Shown: positions 33,281 through 45,797, numbered from the stretch's first letter. The stretch: DNA of 64,000 nucleotides from Symsagittifera roscoffensis (GCF_963678635.1 NC_087066.1:39701223-39765222); one strand, 5' to 3'. Notes: generated by a model not told the origin, from the sequence alone. Made by a program: numbers and translations.

Positions 33281-34690
33281 CCTATTTTCCCCTTTAAAGT
33301 TCTATTCTATTTCTGGCAAAAACGGTTTGTCAGGTTCTAGTTAATATGACGAGGGGCGTTCCCAAAATTTCGAGCAGCTCGACAAACCGTGGTTCGTTTC
33401 GGACTTCCTTGAAAACAGTTTATGAATAGATTTTAATTCATTATTCCTTTTTATTTTTTTATTTTCATTGGCATGATTAGCACAGTCTTTCTCACTTTAT
33501 CTCTTCAAGTTTTGGGTCTCTTCATAGTCGGTCCTCATTGGCAAAGCGTCCCCAATTCTCCTTCCACGCTGGAGTGAAACCGTGGTGTCCAGTGTGTTCA
33601 ATAACACACTGACACACAGTCCGTTTCGAGGTACCGGGAAGCTCCGGCCTAAAATCACTGAACTTTGACTATATGGATTCGATACCAAACAAACCTGTTT
33701 ACTATCACTTAACGAATTCAAATTCCTCATTCTAAAAATTGCTACCACAGCCTGTCCCGGCTGTAGTTTTACCTTTCTATCTAAAAGGATTGGTACCTTC
33801 TTTTCAACTGTTATTATTCTATTAATTGGTTTCTTAATATACTTCCGGTCCGGGTTTCTAATCCTTATTAGACCGTTATTCAAGTCAATAATCACGTCGA
33901 AATTCCTGACAACATCTCTGCCCAAGATGAATTGGTCGGAGTCATCCAGATCCTCTACCACCAGGAAGCTAATCCAAAGATCCCGTCCTCCATGTGGAGG
34001 ACCGTTATTGGTGTTCTTCCGGCTTTGTAAATCGCTCCTCGATTGGCCGCGGCCAGTCGGAGATTCGTCGGAACTAGATCTTCCCTCATGAAGCCCAGTC
34101 TTTCCCAAGTTTTTATCGGCATCACACTCACTACCGCTCCTGTGTCCAGAAACCCTGTGACTCCGATTTTCTTTCCGTTGGTGACGAGCAGATGTGCAGT
34201 CACATCTGCTTCGTATCCAATGTGAACCGCGTCTTGATCCATCATGGCGTCATGGCCTATCCTACGGACTTTAAGTTCTTCTTCACCCAAACACATCTGC
34301 CCTATTTGGTCACTGTCTGTTGTCACATATGTCCTAGTGTAGATGCTAATTCCATCCACGCTCAGCATCACTTGATACGGTCCATAGACTTCTATGTAGC
34401 GCCCGTGAAGCTTCTTTATTCGAGGGCCACCCGTTGTTAGTAGTGCTCGCACAGCTCTTGACTCAGTGCGTGGCTCCACCTGCCTCAGATAATTGGCATA
34501 TGTGTCCAAATGCATCAAAGTGAACTCTGATGGTTCACTCAGATTTCTGATTACCTGGTGTCCCGCTACCGAGAATATTGATTGTGTTTTGCTTCCTTGT
34601 GGCACCATACCGAACATCTGCCCGGAGATCACATTTAGTTTCATGCACAAACTGCTTGGTATTTTTGTTTCTAGGACCTCTGATGCCTCG
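33281..34690 (-). pseudogene. Protease region of the second element
   Basis: 33955-34650 contains GVTGFLDTGAVVSVMPIKTW, with the catalytic DTG of a retroviral-type aspartic protease intact. 33497-34108 continues in another frame with FILGRDVVRNFDV, the ILGRD C-terminal protease motif. The sequence then jumps at 33280/33281 into the RT connection, skipping RT. Confidence 0.75.
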
Positions 34691-34697
34691 AAGGCGT

Positions 34698-35531
34698 TCA
34701 GTTTTCCCTGTATTCCAATTCGAGCTTCACCTTTTGTTCGATCTCCTTCGTTACCAGTTCCTGCTGGACTCTATTTAGAGCATCCCTCGCGGCTGCATTA
34801 TGATCAATATTGAAGTCATCCGCCGCAGTCACCGGTTCCGGTTTACATGTCTCTTCTGTTACCGCCTGCATCTTCTTCGTTGCCAGCTCTGGCAGTTTTT
34901 CTTTTCTGCGCGCCTCCGCTTCACTCAATAGACGAGCTTTGCTGGCTTTCACACCCGATAATGCTTCCTCATGCCTTGGATGCTTAATGTCTGCTACAGC
35001 ATCCCAGAATTGCGGACAATCTGATTTGAAATGATCTTCCAAGTTACAAAAGAAGCACCTCGGGCCGAATTTTGCAATTACTCCTCTCATGAAATCTTCA
35101 TGGTCGACTTCTGACGCATCTTCGTCCTCGAGGCTAAGGCCTATTGCTTTCATGCCCTGTTTGTAAGTTGGGCATGCTGATACATGATGGTCCGTCAAAC
35201 TGCAATTTGCACAAGAGCGCCTCTTGTCCATATCGTCCCTTGGTTTGTACCAGTTGTTCCCTTGATTTGCTGGTCCGTTGTTCTTGTAATATCCAGATCT
35301 CGAAGGAAGTTTTAATAAAAGATATTCTTTTGACTTGAGTCTCAACTCCTCAGGTGTTGGCGCATTGGTCGAGAGTGGTGTGTAATGTGTCGCTAACATT
35401 GTTCGAAGTTCATCATTCTTCACAACATCGATGAATTTTGAGGCTACTGACAGGTTCATCCTTCTGTTTGACTCATCTGGTTGGCTACGCCTTCTCAGTA
35501 TCTCTAAATCATCTAGAAACTTGTTTATCAT
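34698..35531 (-). pseudogene. Gag nucleocapsid (zinc knuckles) of the second element
   Basis: 277-codon frame with two zinc-knuckle-like motifs: CANCSLTDHHVSAC, and about 50 residues later CFFCNLEDHFKSDC. Both keep three Cys and one His. An Ala/Lys/Glu-rich helical tail follows. Nucleic-acid binding by Gag is the expected role. Confidence 0.75.
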
Positions 35532-35627
35532 CTCATCTTCTCGTTGCCTCCGTTCTCGAAGCGCATCATTGCATGGTGTCCCTGCACCCCTGAGCCAAAA
35601 CGAGTTAACAAGATTTCAAAGATTTTC

Positions 35628-37569
35628 TCAGCAGTTTAGGGCTGTCCCTTCCAAGTTACTGGTGATCGCACTGCATTCTTGCCTTTCTGTCAAGTCCTCT
35701 TCCTCAAAATGCAGTTTCATCACCTCTATCCAGGTATCAATACAGCCATCAGATTCGTCTTTGTAGCATTTTGGTTTCCTAAAGATTCTTCTGGACTTTT
35801 CACTACGTTCATTGGTTCTAGATAACCTCGTAAGGAATGTTTCCAAAGACCTGTTCAGAGGTTCAAAGGCCGTGGTCATTGATGTAGCATCTCTTGAATG
35901 CCCCGTGTGGTTATCATTACCCCCTGATAAAGGTTCTGTACTTGGAACTTCCCTTCTGTCCGAGTCGCTCGGATTGTTTCTTCCTTGGCTCGCATGACTC
36001 CTCCCTGGGCTCGCATGACTCCTGTTACTGGAATCACCTCTCCCAGTCGCATGTGTGCCTTGCGTTGGTCGTTCGTATGAGGTCTGTCTGTTGCCGGTTG
36101 ACCTTACTCTGATGTTTGGGCCCCATGTTCTATTATCCCCTGTGGTATAGCCTGATGAACTGCCCCTACGTCTAGTGGATCCATATGTCCTTCTCCTATT
36201 TTGTTGGTCATTGAAGTTCACCCTCGCCTCCCTGCTGGGTCCTCCCGAGTTCGAATCCCCATCTTTTGGTCCACTCCTGCCACCTAGTAGCCCGTCCAAC
36301 CTATCCACGATAGCCTGAGTTCGCCTCTCCATCATCGCATCTCTCTTTGTGTCAACGGTCCCAAGAGTCTGCTCTTGTTGAATTCTCAACTTCACCATGT
36401 CGTCTCTCAATCGTAACTCTCTTTGCTCAGCCTCCCTAGTCAATCGCGACAAGTTCTTCGCTAAGTGTTCATCCGTTTTCTCATTCAAGCGTTTTTCGCT
36501 TCTGCTAGCTTCGTGTCTGTTGCGGTTGATCTCTTCCCGCAGACTTTCTCTCTTGACGTGGACTGCCCTTTCCAGTTCACTCAATTTTATGGACATCTGT
36601 TCATTCTGTTCTCCTACACTGCCCACTTTGCTGGTCAAGGCTTCTTCAATTGATGCTCCGTTATCCACTAGTGGCGTCACAAGTGGCGGTTCACCCTGCC
36701 GATCTCAGGTAGCTTGGTGCTTTTCGAGATTCGGGCTTTGATTCTCTGCCTCGACGTCTTTTCATTATCCAGCTCTGGATCCGCCGGTGCGTTGCTTAGC
36801 CCTGTGTTTCCATTCTCCCCAGTTCGCATTTCCGAATTCATCATACTCACAAAGTCTCCTGACTGACCTGATGTGTTTGCGGTTTTGCTTATTGTCCTCA
36901 CTGCACCAAATTATTCGATGGTGCCAGTCCCTCTGTCGATGTATGCTTCATTCTCCTGATTCGAACTATTGAGGCTGACTCGAGATCCAAAGTCAACTTG
37001 CTCGTCATTGTCCTCTTCTTCCTCCTGGGATTCTCCTTCATCGCCTGTACCCGCTCCCGTGGTAAATGGAATCATGTTTCCGAAAATGTTCTTCACTCTT
37101 TCTGAAAACGATGAGGACGTTGCCTGCTTCTCCGTCACGCCTGCCATCATGGTGTTGTCTGTAGGTGATCTTCTAGTTGCCACAATTTCAGTAGAGATTT
37201 CGGACAGTTCCGACGTCTCCCCTCGGTCGGGACTCTGGACGTGGAAGTGGTAAAATCATGGCCTTGTTCTACCGGAGTAGATTCACTCGCCAGCCTTCTG
37301 TTTCCTCTCCCCTCCGGTCCATGTAATTCCTGGTTCTCTTCCATGGCCTGGTCCGGATGGACCTCCACTTCTAGCATTGCTTTTCGCTCTTCTGAAGACT
37401 TTTGACTCCTGGTCTCAACCATTCTGCCTGAAACCGTCTCCCCTTTGTTCGTCCGGGTTCGTGTGATCCTTTCCACAAAAGGGTCGTTCATTGCTTTTCT
37501 CTGTTTCTCCGGTATAAATTTCCTTGAGCTATCCCTCAGTTTAGGTATCCTTGACTTGTCTAGACTCAT
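35628..37569 (-). pseudogene. Gag N-terminal and capsid region of the second element
   Basis: Starts at the ATG at 37567-37569 (MSLDKSRIPK). Frames at 37147-37569, 36911-37183, 36677-36901 and 35628-36680 are consecutive pieces separated by shifts. The last has a long coiled coil (SLREEINRNRHEASRSEKR), an Arg/Gly/Ser-rich linker, and a capsid-like helical block (FLTRLSRTNERSEKSRR, CIDTWIEVMKLHF). It keeps about 105 bp of coiled coil that the larger element lacks. Confidence 0.75.
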
Positions 37570-40110
37570 TTTTAATTTATCACGTGTTACTGCCTATACA
37601 CTCAATTCAATTGCTAGTGTCCTTTTAATCTGACTAGTTATAACAATAACACAACACATTAATTTTCAAACGTTTCTATAAAATAGTGACCACGAATTCT
37701 TGCATGTTATCACAGCACAGCGTGTATACAATTTATTCACAATAATCGATTATTAGTTGTATAATTTGAAGCTAGCACAGTATGATGATGTCAGTCTAAC
37801 TAAAAGATAGTGTTCTCACTACCCAGTCAAGCACAAATATTATTGATATAAAACCAGAAATAACAAAAAGAAGAATAGTTTCTTCGTAAAACGTATGTGT
37901 TTTGTACTTTTAGTCAGTCGCAATACAATAGTCGAACTTGTTTCTAAAGAAAAAGCTTTCCCTTCTTGGTGCTGCACCAAACAGACAAAACTTGAAGGCA
38001 GTAATTTTCTCAAGTGGGCGTCTATTGCACCCACCGAGTCCTATATTACCTATCTGCCTTCGGACTGCCCGAGCTAGTCCTACTAAAATCCTCAGGGCAA
38101 TCACTTTTCTCAAAAACGTTTTGGATTTCAATCCACACCAATGAGTTACACACTCTTGTTCAATTTAGACTTAGTGTCGCGAACATCTGAGCTTAGTTCT
38201 GTTTTGTTTTGGTTTGGTTTTTTACAAAAGGCAAGTTACCAGTGCAGTCACTGGTTCCCAGCCTATCTCTTAATAACCTAATAATTTTAACTACTTTCTT
38301 TTCTGTTGTCTTCTTAATTCTTGACAAAACAATACCCCTCCTGATTGTCAAAATAGGACCCCTCCGGATTGACAAAAACAGGACCACTCCGGATTGGCAA
38401 AAATAGGACCCCTCCGGATTGGTAAAAACAGGACCCCTCCGGATTGGCAAAATTGGGACCCCTCCGGTTCGGCAAAACTGGGACTCCTCCGGATTGGCAA
38501 AAATAGGACCCCTCCGGATTGGTAAAAATAGGACCCCTCCGGATTGGCAAAATTGGGACCCCTCCGGTTCGGCAAAACTGGGACTCCTCCGGATTGGCAA
38601 AAACAGGACCCCTCCGGATTGGCAAAAACAGGACCCCTCAGGATTGGCAAAATTAAACCCCTACGGGTTTGTAAAAATAGCTTCTCGGAGACTTTCTAAG
38701 TTTTCACCCGATACCCTTCCGGATACGTTCCCCGATGCTTTTAAGCTGTTTGGACTAACTAGGAAGGGCGTATTTTCTTTCCCTAAACCCTTCCGGATTG
38801 AAGTTAAGCCTCTTATTTGACAATTCACCCTAACGGTGAAGGGTGTTATCACTATGCTAGTTTCGACTTGACTATGGTTTTCTGGTCCCCTTAGCCTCCC
38901 CTTTTTGTCTAGAACAGCGTAAAATTGCCTTATTCAACCGTAACTACCCTTTGGTAGGGGTGTAAGGGCTTTCCAAAAAAATTACAAAACGTGAAGGTTG
39001 AACCTTCCCGAATTAGTGAATTTGCTAAAAACAATATTTAAAAATTTTTCACGCTTATGTTTTTTGAATAATTGATGTCTTTATGAGTAAGCTCACCTAA
39101 TTTCTGATCTAATGGTACCAAGGTCAACTGGATCTGTCCAGTGGTTCCAAAGTTATTAACCAAAACGTCTTTTTTCTAAAATCAAAAAATTTTCTCTCTT
39201 ATAAGTTCCGCCTAACTTTTTTTGCAATTCTGTTCTATTCGACCTAAAAACTTTTGATCTGAGCTCAAAAGGCCTATAATCTTCTAGTTCAATGCAAAAA
39301 ATCCAATCTAAACCGCTTTGGTTGAAAAAATTTGCCAAAAACTATGCTATTTGGACCCCTCCGGATTGATGAATCCACTAAATCAAACACGTTCAGTTCG
39401 ATTTCTCTGTAACCCGGAAGGTTATCGGCAAACGGGTTTTAAAACCTGTCGATTCATTTGTGGACATTGCCTGAACAACAATTTCTACTGTCCTAACTCA
39501 AAAACTCAAAAATTTCAAAAAGTTTTCTTATTTTATAGTGTTTCATTTTTTCCAAAAATCACTAAAATTCGGTTTTTGGTACCCAAGTAGTTCCAACCAC
39601 TTCTGAACTAAACTCAACCGGTTCTACCTAATATACTAGTACAGATAAGATGTAACTCACTAACTTAGTGCTTTTTTTTCGTTTCAAAAATTATCGATAT
39701 CTCAAAAATAGCGATTTGTTGGGGGATCAAAATATCGCTATTTTGACCCTAAAACCGGTCCGCTTATTGTGTTTTTCACTGAAAAGCGATATACGAGTAG
39801 TAATATACGCTGTATAAATAACAACACTTGTAATACTATACCCCTCCGATTTTGTTCAATATCCGAATTAAGCTGCTTAACTCGGAAATTCGCAGTTCGG
39901 TGAAGGGTCACTACAGTGCAGCACTGTCGAGCCCCCAACAGATTACTAGCTTACTTTTTGTACCAAAAGGGGTACAAAACTTGTTAAGTATACCCAGCAG
40001 TCGATTGTTGCTGTCGTTGAGCCCCCTCTTGTCTCTCCTTGAACTGCTTGCCGGATCAGTCTTCTTCACTAATCCCGAGACCCTTCCGGATTGAGTGCAA
40101 TTTAGCATTA
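37570..40110 (-). repeat. Leader / probable long terminal region of the second element
   Basis: Matches 61960-63990 along most of its length (e.g. TTCCAAAGTTATTAACCAAA at 39146 and 63473; the GCACCAAACAGACAAAAC region at 37974 and 62378). Rich in the motif CCCTCCGGATT. No gene. I could not fix LTR ends or a convincing primer-binding site; the TGGTGCAGCACC palindrome at about 37967-37978 is a possible but weak site. Confidence 0.55.
38341..38665. repeat. 25 bp minisatellite (GGACCCCTCCGGATTGGCAA type)
   Basis: About 12-13 units of 25 bp. Variant units (GGTTCGGC, GGACTCC) recur every four units, giving a 100 bp higher-order period. Because 25 is not a multiple of three, all three minus frames read the same peptide pattern and stay open, producing long but spurious overlapping ORFs. 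Confidence 0.9.
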
Positions 40111-40654
40111 ATGTGCTATATACTCAAATAACCCTACAGTACCAGCCTCACAAACGGGTAACACAATTGATCGTAACAATCTCAACTGATATAAATGCCT
40201 GTAACAACACTATATCTAACAACAACAAACGGGAGGGTCGGATCACATCTCGTCTGGGGGGATTATTTCTACTGATTTTATACTTTTTTACTGTTTTTGG
40301 TTTTTTCGGTTTTTTTTTTGTTTTTTGCTTTTCTTGGGTACTATTTACTCCTTTTAATTTGGTTTTTTTTTGTATATGTTTAAGTGGTTTTTGTCACAGA
40401 CCTCTCAGAGAACGAGGGGACGGCCAATCCCCCCACCCTTCCTGGAACGTGAATTTTCGGTCTTAACTAGGTTAAAAAGCTACTCACGGGAATCCGGAAG
40501 GCTTCCGCGTTCCGAGCTACCCTTCCGCCCCGGCGGTTAGGGTCTTTTAAGGGCGTTATTTTGAGCATCCGCTCGGCCCGGAGTGCTCGTTAACGGTTCT
40601 GGCGGTCATGATGTTAAAAAAGAATAACACCCAGGAGCGCCATAAAAACATCTA
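40111..40654. other. No gene seen
   Basis: T-rich stretch (40260-40400), then GC-richer sequence with TCCGGAAGG-type motifs and the palindrome-like CCGCCCCGGCGG. Possibly part of a terminal region. Confidence 0.35.
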
Positions 40655-41225
40655 TGTAACATTCGCCCGGAAGTACATATCGACGGAAAATAAAGCTAAG
40701 CTATAAAATGACTGGACAGCGTCTAAACAAAGCTCTACATGCTTTTCGCCGTCTCTACCAAAGCCAGTTCTTTTGGTGGTCTTTCTAACATCGGGTCGAC
40801 AAAAAATTTACTGCTTTCGGCTTCGGTCAAAACACTCAAATTAACTTAATTATATGCATGAATAGTGAGCTCCTGGCTGGGTCCCAGTATCCCCAGACCA
40901 CGAGGTTACTCCTAAAAACAGAGCTACTACTACTTATCATATTACTATTGTTTTTGTTCAGTAGATAAAAATCATCATCTCCATCGAAGATGGATCAACC
41001 ATTTCCCTCAACTCCTAGATTCTCATTATCAGAAAACGAATCCAGATGTTAATTAAATTCAATTCAGGGCATAACCAGGAAGCTAAAAGTTAGTTTTTAT
41101 CAGTTCGATTTCAGGTCTCCCGACCCCTCCGTATTCCTGAAACCGGTGATATAACACTCTTATTTCCTTTCCGGAAGGCTGAATTCACGGTTCCACCACC
41201 CTTCACCGTTGGCATGAATGGCTTT

Positions 41226-41253
41226 GTAACGATTGTAGCGACACAATCGTCAC
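41226..41253. other. Hairpin in unit 1
   Basis: GTAACGATTGT / loop AGCGAC / ACAATCGTCAC; ten of eleven pairs form. Same position and loop as the hairpin in unit 2. Confidence 0.7.
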
Positions 41254-42038
41254 AACTCGGAGCGGTCTCTGTTAATTCTCTGTTGTGATTTTCTATTTCT
41301 CGTTGTTATCTCTATCGCAACTATATCGCGTTGTTGTTGTGTTTCTTTTCTGATTTTTCTCCAGAATGGTCGTTTCAGCATTTCTCAGAAATATGACGTC
41401 ATCATTCGAAATTTTAAAAATTTAAAATATCAGAATATCCCGACCTTCACAGTTTGTCTAATCGTTGTAACATTCGCCCGGAAGATACATATCGACGGAG
41501 AACAAAACTAAGTCCTAAGACGACTGGCTAACGTCCAAACAGAGCTTTGCATGCTTTTCACCGTCTCTACCAAGCCAGTACTTTCGGTGGTCTTTCTAAC
41601 ATCGGGTCGACAAAAAACGTTACTGCTTTCGGCTTCGGTCAAAACACTCAAATTAACTTAATTACATGCAGAAATAGTGAGCTCAAGGCTGGGTCTCAGT
41701 ATCCCCAGACCACGAGGTCACTCCTAAAAACAGGGCTACTACAACTGATTGAATTATTGTTGTTTTTGTTCAGTAGATAAAAATCATCATCCCCATCGAA
41801 AATGGATCAACCCTTTCCCCCAATTTCTAGCTTCTCATCTTAGTTGAATGAATTCGGATGTTAATTAAATTCAATTCAGGACATAATAGGGAAGCTAAAA
41901 GTTCATATAAAACGATAAAAGTTTCAGTCCCGAAACCCCTCCTGATTCTCGAATCCACTGAATGAAGCACGTTAAGCTTGATTTCCCTATAACCCGGAGG
42001 GCTGGTTTCCACCCCTCACTGTTGTTAGCAACTGCCTT

Positions 42039-42066
42039 GCAACTATTGTAGCGACACAATAGTTGC
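42039..42066. other. Hairpin in unit 2
   Basis: GCAACTATTGT / loop AGCGAC / ACAATAGTTGC; a perfect 11 bp stem. Two pairs differ from unit 1 on both sides, keeping pairing. Confidence 0.8.
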
Positions 42067-42280
42067 AACTTGGAGCGGTCTCTGTTACTTCTGTTTCTCT
42101 CTGTGGTTTTTTTTTATCACAATCTTCGTTGTTTTCGTCAGCGCAACTATCGTTGTTGTGTTGCTTTTCAGTTTTTCTGCCAAAATGGCCGTTTTTGACG
42201 TTTCTAAGAATTGTTATGTCATCACTTCGAAAATTTAAAATTTACGAATTTCCGAATCCTTCAGCCTTCACGTTTTGTCC

Positions 42281-43243
42281 AATCGTTCGAATAACGTTCT
42301 TATTCCTTCTAAATCGCCAATTCGGAAGGTTCGCTGCTAAAAATTCAAGATCGCCGAATCTGCATTTTGGCACATTCTGGTCGAATCTCACATACTCCCC
42401 GGACAGTCCGGTCAATGTCCTCATTGAAGCTCGCAATGTTCGTAAAATAGATACAGTGTCATCGAACAGAATTTACAAAATGCACGAAATTACTTTTATC
42501 CACGTCATATCGACTCACTGCAGAATTTAAATGGCATCATAAAACATCACTATAGCCTTCAAATTCTTTCAATTTTCAGCACATTGAGGATATGACCTAA
42601 GATAAAACATATTTTCCGACTTCCAATGTCAACGTCCTGATTAAAACTTTTTCTCCTAGATTTAAAAGGTGTTGGTTTGCAGGACAGTCCTGCCAACCAA
42701 CATGCTAAAATTATCCTACTATGCTTCTTCCCTTCGGAAATCTTGCTTGTTATTGTCCTGAATATTAAAACTAAAAAACTTTGTGGTTAGAAAGAACAAT
42801 GAAACAATCTCCTTCTTCGAGAGATTACCCAAGCCTTTCACGTCACCACAAAGTGATCAGTTCTCCTAGCTGATTAAAAACAGTCGTGTAGGCTGAAATA
42901 TTTAAATATACTCCTTCACTCAAGCCTTTCTAAATAAATACTAAGTAAGTGTCTCTAAAGCCACTCAACTAAAATCAAAATGCAAATTTATAAATGCAAC
43001 AATTTCAAAACTCAACTAAATGTTTCAGTTTTCAATTACAACTTGGTTGCTTGGTTTCCTACTTGAGTTTTTTCACACACATAAAACAATTCAGAGTTTT
43101 AACTTTTTCTTCATCACTCCTTTGTTTTCTTCTTTTATCGTCGTTTAGAAGTTCTAAAACTTCTAAATTATTCTAATTTCATCTCTTTTTGCATCTCGTT
43201 TTTCGAATTTTCGTCGGTGTTCCATTTCCTACTCCTGTGATAA
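42281..43243 (-). other. Gap between large element coding end and repeats
   Basis: No supported gene. Minus-strand purine-rich stretches (complement of about 43104-43142) could include a polypurine tract before a 3' LTR, but no LTR edge could be set. Confidence 0.35.
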
Positions 43244-45072
43244 TTACTCTGCACTCCCAGTTTCTGTATCCTGCAACACTTCGTTAGCTATCCTGACGCT
43301 GTTGGAAGCCGTCCTCCAACACTTCTGCTCTTCTACCTTCTGTTTGCAACAAGGTAGGGGATCCACTTTAGATTCTCTGTTCCTGCAGAAGCTGTTGTGG
43401 AGACACAACGTCACATTTCTCTCCAAATCTTCCTTTAACATCTCTGCCTTCTCCTTTCCACTACGTTCACTTGTCCTGGAAATTCTTTTCACAGCAGTGG
43501 TCACTGCATTCCGATGAGTCACGAGAGCCCGCTTGAAAGCTCCTGCTCCAATGTCCAGCTGATATTCACTGTACACTCTGCCGTGCTTCGACATATGCTT
43601 TTTAGCATATTCGTACAACCATGCAGTCATGTTAGCTCTGAACCATGGCATCAATCGCTTTCTTGCCCATATCTTCTTCACTTCATCGGAATGTTTAGAA
43701 TTTTGGACATTGTCTCAAAAAGATCTAAATCTTTTAGACAATCAAATTTCCGCAACTGTTCTCTCGTTGGCGCTTCCTGTCTATTGTTCTCTCTTACGTG
43801 AGCTTCCAGCCATCGTATTGCCATCATAACTTCCACTATCACTATTGTTATGGGCTGTGATGAGTCTGGTAAACCCATGGAGAGCAGCTCTCCAGAGTCC
43901 CAGATCAACATCAGATTACTACGCTTGGGATACCACCAGGTCTGCAGCAAGCAGTGGCAAGGAAACTCGTCATGTGTCAACATGATGCTCCTCCAATTAA
44001 GTTTTCTCGAAGCTTCCAGTAATGGTTCCACTTCCATCATCACTCGGTGGACCTCATCATTCTCGTCTACTGTATTGTAATCTGTGACAGTTGATCCTCT
44101 CTGTTTCTGTCTCTCAAAGTCACTGAAGTTCCCGCTCACGTATCCCATGAACTTCTTTCCTAGTATTGATTCCAACTCTTCCTTGGTTCTCTCTGGAACT
44201 GCTGAGAACATCTTACATAGCAACTCGTAAGATTTCTCGGACATCCTCGCCAGTCTCACACACTTCGGCACTGAGAAGGCTTGATCCACGATCGTTCTCG
44301 TACTCTTTACATCCACGGCTACGAAATGTACCGGGTATCTGCTCTTGCACATTGGAGCAAATGTCGAACCCACCAAATATCGTGCTCCTGATGGCCTATA
44401 ATAAGTCTCACTGTGTCTGATGTTCATTTCCGTCTCGATCGCTTCCCTCCATTTTCCTATGTATTTCTGCTCAGTCTGCAGAACGCCTGGGAATACTTCT
44501 ACACTGATGGCTGTGACCATCTCATGTTTCTGTTCTAGATTCAATAGTGACTCTAGAGAACCAAACATGCTGTAGAATCCTAGTGCAGTCACTAGATTCA
44601 CATCGGTCCCTCCATGGCAATCTGCTATCAGTTCCGTTTCTGTTCTTGCTTTCATCACTACGTTTCTAAACAAGACCGTCAATTGCTTGTGTTGTTTCTC
44701 TAGGGTCTTCACACAGTCCAGACCTCCACAAACGTGACCTTCCAGTCCACAGACTTCCGCCAGACAGCTACCAGGTTTGACCCAGTCTTCTGGTCCCCAG
44801 CCAGGCAACTCCACTTTATCTTATCCGTTGCTCCTAGAGGCCGTTATTATCACATTATATATGACGTTAAGGTCACGCAGGTTACAGTCTGCATTCAGTT
44901 TTCTCTGCACGTCTTGTGTCGCCCGTAATATCGAGTCAGCGTTGGGACCAGGACACCATGATGGCCTCATCAATTCCCACACTGCCATCAAGCTCGTTCT
45001 TAGTAATTCATCTGAGAATCCCAACCCAAACTCCACTCTTTTGTCGGATTTTGGCACGGAAGGTGCAGTCAA
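43244..45072 (-). pseudogene. C-terminal part of accessory polyprotein, interrupted
   Basis: Frame 45072 to 43678 is open except for one TAA at 44821-44823, giving about 80 plus 378 codons of plausible globular protein (for instance GSTFAPMCKSRYPVHFVAVDVK). A final 145-codon piece (43681-43244) is in another frame. The first codons of the called frames are not ATG, so these are not independent genes; they read best as the continuing C-terminus of the frame at 49130-45069. No known domain was recognised. It has Trp- and Cys-containing segments and mixed alpha/beta character. Confidence 0.5.
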
Positions 45073-45797
45073 TCTTCTTCCAAGACCAGTCCCAATTTGG
45101 CCTGTGGATTGTTAACGCTCTTAATCGTTACAATTCTGGACGTCCAGAATCTTAGTAACATCGCCTGCTCGTAATCGAAGAAGCAATCGCGTATGTCTTC
45201 ACTCAGGAAAGGGTTGTACGCTATCCCTATGATTCCGGATACGTAGCTATATGATTTCCTCTTGATCGGTCCACAGTATTCACTGGACTTCGGCAGTGCC
45301 CCCATAGATTCTTTAGTGAGTCTCAGCCCCTTGTTTGAAAATCTCCTGATTTCATCTATCTTTCTCATGGGCTCTAATTCCTCGGGTTCTTTCATGTTCA
45401 CACTCATCGGTTTGCTTTGCTACATATCCAGCAGCGCTAGCAAGAGTAAGCCTTTCGCTCGCTCATCGCCTTCCCTCATCTTAACACAAGTGTTCAATAC
45501 AGGTACTGAAATCTGCTCTATCATGAATCGAATGAAACAGAGAGCGTCTCTCCGTTTCGCACACGCTACTGCTGCTCCCTCTTGGACTATCAGATCCCTC
45601 AGGTTCGTCATAAGGGAAACCTTCTCTTCTTTTGACCTCTTCCTTTCTTCTGAATCATACTCTTCGCGAGTTAGTCCCATCATGCACCAGGCAAACCTCA
45701 GTTGTAACTCTGTTCTTACGTAAGGTACTGCCATGAGAGCGTGTATTCTTGGCGTAGTCCTCATCTCTTCTTCGAAGTACATTAATACCACTGCTTT
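45069..45797 (-). pseudogene. Continuation of large unknown ORF past two TAG codons
   Basis: Same reading frame as 49130-45798: a TAG at 45798-45800, then 123 open codons, a second TAG at 45420-45422, then 112 more codons to 45069. Protein-like composition continues on both sides of the TAGs, so these are in-frame nonsense mutations (or readthrough sites) rather than gene ends. Confidence 0.55.

Larger units (their letters stand above)
25266..40110 (-). mobile_element. Degenerate Ty3/gypsy element related to the large element
   Basis: Minus-strand gag (from the ATG at 37567-37569), zinc knuckles, protease, RNase H, integrase and macro-like pieces follow the same order as in the large element, with clearly related DNA. 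Its RT core is deleted, its 3' end is fused to the HUH-replicase relic, and part of it is tandemly duplicated. The leader at 37570-39670 matches 61960-63990. The outer limit is uncertain because the terminal region merges with repeats up to about 42300. Confidence 0.75.
40655..42280. repeat. Two tandem ~812 bp units
   Basis: Unit 1 starts TGTAACATTCGCCCGGAAG at 40655-40656; unit 2 starts with the same sequence at 41467. Shared blocks include CATCGGGTCGACAAAAAA, CCCCAGACCACGAGGT and TTCAGTAGATAAAAATCATC. The copies are clearly diverged. Each has a hairpin near its centre-right part. Unit 2 also shares a segment (AATCCACTGAATGAAGCACG) with 39367 and 63695, tying it to the leader repeats. Confidence 0.8.

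Noticed and set aside
37967-37978. Primer-binding site TGGTGCAGCACC for the second element
   Set aside because: It is a self-complementary palindrome and no LTR edge could be placed beside it; kept only as a weak possibility.
38193-38820. Overlapping 100-135 codon ORFs in all frames
   Set aside because: Produced by a stop-free 25 bp minisatellite whose unit is not a multiple of three.
44821-45072. Separate small gene
   Set aside because: The first codon is TTG and the frame is the same as the following ORF; only a TAA separates them, so it is part of a longer interrupted frame.
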